Below, piece after piece: positions 60,030 to 64,000 of a stretch of 64,000 bases of DNA. The stretch's first letter is position 1; each line of letters begins with the position of its first letter. Origin of the DNA: Chryseobacterium polytrichastri (GTDB lineage: Bacteria; Bacteroidota; Bacteroidia; Flavobacteriales; Weeksellaceae). A program made the translations under genes and the position numbers. The stretch lies in assembly GCF_900142445.1 (NCBI RefSeq), contig NZ_FRAV01000007.1, positions 62,001 through 126,000 of the forward strand, read 5' to 3'. The notes under the pieces are model-generated. The model made no database searches. It had not been told where the DNA came from and saw nothing but the letters and a program-made list of their open reading frames with translations.

Positions 60030-63000
60030 TTAATATTCCCAATCGGCTTCTGTTACTTCTTTACCATTGATTCTTTCATGCAAAGACTGGAATACCACAA
60101 ACAATACAGGAACCACAAAAATTCCTAAAACAGTTCCGAAAATCATCCCTGAAATTGCTGCATATCCGATGGAAAGATTCCCCATTGCAGAAGGACCAAC
60201 CACAAAAATCAACGGAATTAACCCTGTAATAAAAGCCAAAGAAGTCATTAAGATCGGACGAAGACGAGCCTTAGCTCCTTCCACCGCAGAAGCAATTAAA
60301 CTCTTTCCTGCTCTACGTCTTTGGATGGCAAATTCTACAATCAGAATTCCGTTTTTCGCTAATAATCCAATCAACATCACCATCGCGATCTGAACATAAA
60401 TATTGTTTGAAAGATCCGCCAATGTAATGCCTACAAATACTCCCGATAAACCTACAGGTATCCCGATCAATACAGCAAACGGAAGAATATAACTTTCATA
60501 CTGTGCCGATAACAGGAAGAATACAAACACGATACATAATCCGAAGATCATTACAGATTGTGAACTTGAAGTGGCTTCTTCACGGCTCATTCCTTTATAA
60601 TCATACGTAAATCCGGGAGGTAGCACTTTCTTGCTCACTTCTTCAACCGCCGCCATTGCCTGACCAGAACTGTATCCCGGAGCTGCCATTACCGTTAAAT
60701 TGGAAGAATTAAACAAGTTAAAACGATCCACCACTTCCGCTCCTGTTACTTGTTTTAAGGTTACCAACGTGTTTACAGGAACCATTTGACCCGCATTATT
60801 TTTAACGAAAATACCATTCAATGATTCTTTATCCTGTCTCGTTTCCGGAGTAGCCTGAACCAATACTCTGTAATATTTCCCGAATCTGTTGAAATCCGAA
60901 GACTGAATACTTCCGTAATACCCTTGCATCACGCCTAACACATCAGAAACACTCACTCCTAATTGAGCCGCTTTTACCTCATCTACCAAGACTTCATATT
61001 GAGGATAAGAAACATCAAAAGTGGTAAACGCCACAGCAACTTCAGGTCGTTGCATCAAAGCCCCCATCATTCCGTAAGAGATATTTCCTAAATTCTGAAG
61101 TTCTCCGTTTGTTCTGTCCTGAAGCACAAGCTCCATTCCACTCGTATTTCCGAAACCATCCACTGTTGGCGTATTAATTACCAAGAAATTGGCTCTTTTA
61201 TCCTGAGAAAGCATTCCTTGCGTTTGCCCGATAATTTCATTGATATTATTAATCTTTCCACGCTCTCCGCCTTTCTTTAATTTAACGAAAATAGAAGCCG
61301 CTGAAGAAGACATTGAACCACTGAAAAGATTCAGTCCATCCACAGAAATCACTTTGTCAACCGCAGGATTTTTCATCAATTTATCTTCTGTATCAGCCAC
61401 TACTTTTGATGTTCTGTCTTTTGAAGCACCAGGCGCCAAATTAGCCGTCACGATAATGAAACTCTGATCTTCATCAGGAATAAATCCTTTTGGCGTAGTC
61501 ATAGACATCCAAGTAAATAACCCTCCAAACACAATGATAATAAGGAATGCGATCCATTTTCTTTTTAATAAGAATAATACCGCTTTTCCGTAACGGAATG
61601 TCAGCTTATTAAAACTTGCATTAAAACCAGCAAAGAAACGGTCTTTAAAATTCATTTTTTCATGAGAACCCCCGTGATTCTGTTTTAAGAATAATGCACA
61701 TAAAGCCGGGCTTAACGTCAATGCATTGACCGCAGAAATTACAATCGCTATCGCCAATGTCAAGGCAAACTGCTGATAAAATAACCCTGTAGAACCACTC
61801 ATAAATGCTACCGGAACGAATACCGCAGACATAATCAACGTAATCGAAATAATCGCTCCTGTAATCTCACTCATTGCCGACATCGTTGCCGCTTTTGCAT
61901 TGAGTTTCTTATGTTCCATTTTAGCATGAACCGCTTCCACGACGACAATGGCATCATCCACCACAATTCCAATGGCGAGTACCAAAGCAAATAGCGTTAA
62001 GATATTGATTGAGAATCCAAATAGATTCATGAAGAAAAACGTTCCCACAATAGAAACCGGAACCGCAATCGCCGGAATTAATGTTGAACGGAAATCCTGC
62101 AAGAAGATATAAACCACGATGAATACAAGAATAAATGCTTCTATCAACGTATTAATTACCTGCTCGATAGATTGATCTAATGCATCTTTCGTTGCATACG
62201 GAATTTCATACGCCATTCCTTCCGGGAAGGATTTCTCCAGTTCTTTCATTCTTTCCTGAAGCGCAATCTGTACTTCGTTGGCATTCGATCCTGCCATTTG
62301 GAAAATCGCCATCGTTACGGATGGTTTTTTGTTGAAATTTGAAGAAACCGTATAACTGTACGCTCCAAACTCCACTCTCGCAACATCCTTTAATTTTAAA
62401 ACAGAACCATCGCTTAATGCTTTGATCGTAATATTTTCATACTGCTCAGGCTCCGTGAATTTTCCTTTGTAACGAAGGACATATTCCATCGATTCTTTAC
62501 TTCTTTCCCCGAATCTTCCCGGTGCCGCTTCCAAGTTTTGAGATTGAATCGCACGCGAAACCTCCGCTGGAGTAAGGTTATATGAAGTCAGTTTATTCGG
62601 ATCCAGCCAAACACGCATTGAATAATCTTTATTTCCATACACCATCGCATCTCCTACTCCTTTTACCCTTTTCAGATCCGGAACAATATTGATTTTTGCA
62701 TAATTCTCCAGGAAAAGATCGTCCATTGTGCCATCTTTACTCGTTAGAGAAACCATCGCAATCATACTGTTTTGTCTCTTCAACGTGGTGATTCCCGCCT
62801 GAACAACCTCCGCAGGAAGTTGATTCGTAACCTGCGCTACCCTGTTCTGAACATTGATGGCTGCCTGATCGGGATCAGTTCCTAATTTAAAGATCACGGT
62901 GATACTTAACGTACCGTCATTACTCGCTGTAGAAGTAATGTAATCCATATTTTCAACTCCATTGATGGCGTTTTCCAATGGTGGAGCTACGGATCTCGCA

Positions 63001-63170
63001 ATCGTTTCAGCATTGGCTCCTGGATATGCTGCCGTTACCATGACGGTAGGTGGCGCAATGTCCGGAAATTTTGTAATCGGCAGATTGAGCATACCGACAA
63101 CCCCCAGAATAACAAGCAATACGGAGATAACCGTTGCCAGTACGGGTCTTTTTATAATTTTCTTTAACAT
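60030..63170 (-). CDS. RND multidrug efflux permease, HAE1 family
   Basis: 1046 residues, close to AcrB length. First membrane helix IIKRPVLATVISVLLVILGV, porter domain start PDIAPPTVMVTAAYPGANAE, proton-relay aspartates in TM4 (GIVVDDAIVVVEAV) and the conserved end of the protein with GLLAKNGILIVEFA. It exports amphipathic compounds using the proton gradient. Gene order adaptor-permease-channel is the usual one; gaps are 9 and 19 bp. No local regulator is seen, but the upstream end lies outside the window. Confidence 0.96.
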   Translation of the reverse strand: MLKKIIKRPVLATVISVLLVILGVVGMLNLPITKFPDIAPPTVMVTAAYPGANAETIARSVAPPLENAINGVENMDYITSTASNDGTLSITVIFKLGTDPDQAAINVQNRVAQVTNQLPAEVVQAGITTLKRQNSMIAMVSLTSKDGTMDDLFLENYAKINIVPDLKRVKGVGDAMVYGNKDYSMRVWLDPNKLTSYNLTPAEVSRAIQSQNLEAAPGRFGERSKESMEYVLRYKGKFTEPEQYENITIKALSDGSVLKLKDVARVEFGAYSYTVSSNFNKKPSVTMAIFQMAGSNANEVQIALQERMKELEKSFPEGMAYEIPYATKDALDQSIEQVINTLIEAFILVFIVVYIFLQDFRSTLIPAIAVPVSIVGTFFFMNLFGFSINILTLFALVLAIGIVVDDAIVVVEAVHAKMEHKKLNAKAATMSAMSEITGAIISITLIMSAVFVPVAFMSGSTGLFYQQFALTLAIAIVISAVNALTLSPALCALFLKQNHGGSHEKMNFKDRFFAGFNASFNKLTFRYGKAVLFLLKRKWIAFLIIIVFGGLFTWMSMTTPKGFIPDEDQSFIIVTANLAPGASKDRTSKVVADTEDKLMKNPAVDKVISVDGLNLFSGSMSSSAASIFVKLKKGGERGKINNINEIIGQTQGMLSQDKRANFLVINTPTVDGFGNTSGMELVLQDRTNGELQNLGNISYGMMGALMQRPEVAVAFTTFDVSYPQYEVLVDEVKAAQLGVSVSDVLGVMQGYYGSIQSSDFNRFGKYYRVLVQATPETRQDKESLNGIFVKNNAGQMVPVNTLVTLKQVTGAEVVDRFNLFNSSNLTVMAAPGYSSGQAMAAVEEVSKKVLPPGFTYDYKGMSREEATSSSQSVMIFGLCIVFVFFLLSAQYESYILPFAVLIGIPVGLSGVFVGITLADLSNNIYVQIAMVMLIGLLAKNGILIVEFAIQRRRAGKSLIASAVEGAKARLRPILMTSLAFITGLIPLIFVVGPSAMGNLSIGYAAISGMIFGTVLGIFVVPVLFVVFQSLHERINGKEVTEADWEY

Positions 63171-63179
63171 GATTTTTTC

Positions 63180-64000
63180 TTACGATTTTTTCGGTTGAGC
63201 ATTCTTTTGCTTTTGAGCAACAACAGGAGTTCCCGGCTGTAATCTGTCGAAACCGGTAACGATGTACTGATCTCCTGCTTTTAACCCTTTAGAAATAATG
63301 AAATTGTCTCCCGCTTTCCCGCTTACTTCAATCGGTAACTGAGTCGCTTTTCCGTCTTTGATAGTGAATACAAAAGTTTTATCCTGAATCGTTCTTGTAG
63401 AAGCAATCGGAAGCAGAATAACATTGCTGTAAAACTGTTCCATCACAATTTTTCCAGTGTTTCCACTTCTTAATAAGTTATTCGGATTGTTGAACTTTGC
63501 TCTTAAAGTAATAGAACCCGTGGTTTTATTAAACTGACCTTCCACAGCATCAATTCTCCCTGTTTCAGCATATTTCTCTCCACCCGAAAGCAATAAAGAA
63601 ACTGCAGGCGTATTTTTAATGATCTCATTAATATTGCTTCCAACTGTCTGTTTCTGGAAGTTATTAAAATCATTTTCACTCATGCTAAAATAGGTGTATA
63701 CCTGATGAATGTCTGATAATAGCGTAATCGGATCCTGATTAGTTGGCGTTAATAAACTTCCCAAACGATAATTGAATCTTCCAATATACCCACTTACCGG
63801 AGCTTTAATTGTAGAAAAATTAAGATTGATCTTTGCCGATTCAATAGAAGACATCGACTGGCTTACTGCACCTCTTGCAGCATTATAATTAGCCTCCGCT
63901 TCTTTTACCTGAATATCGGAAACCATTTTATTTCTGAATAATTCTTTCTTACGGTCTACATCAATCTTCGAAGTTGAAAGATTCGCTTGTGCTGTAATTA
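63180..64000 (-). CDS. RND efflux adaptor (membrane fusion protein), 5' end cut by window edge
   Basis: The frame is open through the right edge: before the internal Met at 63926 I read ITAQANLSTSKIDVDRKKEL and then FRNK in frame, the end of the coiled-coil hairpin. What is present: second half of the hairpin, lipoyl domain (TIKAPVSGYIGRFNYRLGSLL), barrel domain and the membrane-proximal end, with a Lys-rich tail. It links the permease to the outer-membrane channel. The signal sequence and N-terminal half are missing. Confidence 0.92.
   Translation of the reverse strand, partial: ITAQANLSTSKIDVDRKKELFRNKMVSDIQVKEAEANYNAARGAVSQSMSSIESAKINLNFSTIKAPVSGYIGRFNYRLGSLLTPTNQDPITLLSDIHQVYTYFSMSENDFNNFQKQTVGSNINEIIKNTPAVSLLLSGGEKYAETGRIDAVEGQFNKTTGSITLRAKFNNPNNLLRSGNTGKIVMEQFYSNVILLPIASTRTIQDKTFVFTIKDGKATQLPIEVSGKAGDNFIISKGLKAGDQYIVTGFDRLQPGTPVVAQKQKNAQPKKS

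Overview
The window looks like chromosomal DNA of a flavobacterium of the Weeksellaceae, most likely Chryseobacterium or a close relative. The signs are: AT-rich DNA; promoters of the Bacteroidota type (TAnnTTTG near -7); exported proteins whose signal peptides end in AQ or GQ; a GLPGLI-family protein; a DUF2652 protein; outer-membrane beta-barrel proteins; and phage-tail-fibre-like proteins with the C-terminal 'HLPEIPSAKEM' block common in this phylum. The genus is inferred from these family traits, not from a marker gene. I saw no rRNA, tRNA, CRISPR array or transposase.

Layout. 1-3.7 kb: ornithine cyclodeaminase family gene cut by the left edge, an exported S9 peptidase, a small holin-like membrane protein. 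3.8-9.5 kb: a LacI-type regulator divergent from a polyol/uronate module (long-chain mannitol dehydrogenase family, FucP-like symporter, outer-membrane protein), with two identical LacI-type operators between them; then a GLPGLI protein. 9.5-15.4 kb: thioesterase, topB, two exported proteins of unknown function, and an exported stand-alone M17 N-terminal domain. 15.6-23.4 kb: pirin, Crp-type regulator, antiporter, and a quinone/electrophile detoxification set (two ring-cleaving dioxygenases, MhqD-like hydrolase). The pirin gene and one dioxygenase share almost the same promoter/operator. This part is full of intergenic palindromic repeats.

23.4-47 kb: one long minus-strand operon of nine genes with gaps of 1-39 bp or small overlaps and a strong terminator at its end. 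It encodes a 676-aa protein, a 1221-aa protein with a peptidoglycan-binding-like domain, an exported 376-aa protein with a close paralogue at 13.5 kb, giant proteins of 2181 and 1619 aa, and four tail-fibre-like proteins sharing one N-terminal domain. Except for the 376-aa protein none has a signal peptide. I do not recognise the system as a whole; it is the best candidate for something undescribed. Its upstream region has a 67-bp promoter/operator module duplicated exactly 138 bp apart, an 18-bp perfect palindrome, and a (TA)13.5-T12 tract in the presumed leader.

47.6-51.6 kb: eamA-metN-metI-metQ, preceded by a short ORF encoding a 33-aa peptide with the run MMMDCCMPM, then mutually exclusive antiterminator and terminator hairpins. 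This is a textbook-shaped ribosome-mediated attenuator that would sense methionine (perhaps also cysteine). 51.8-64 kb: GH3 beta-glucosidase with a clear promoter, a Fic protein with paired 26-bp palindromes upstream, an outer-membrane beta-barrel protein, a DUF2652 protein, and a tripartite RND efflux operon whose adaptor gene is cut by the right edge.
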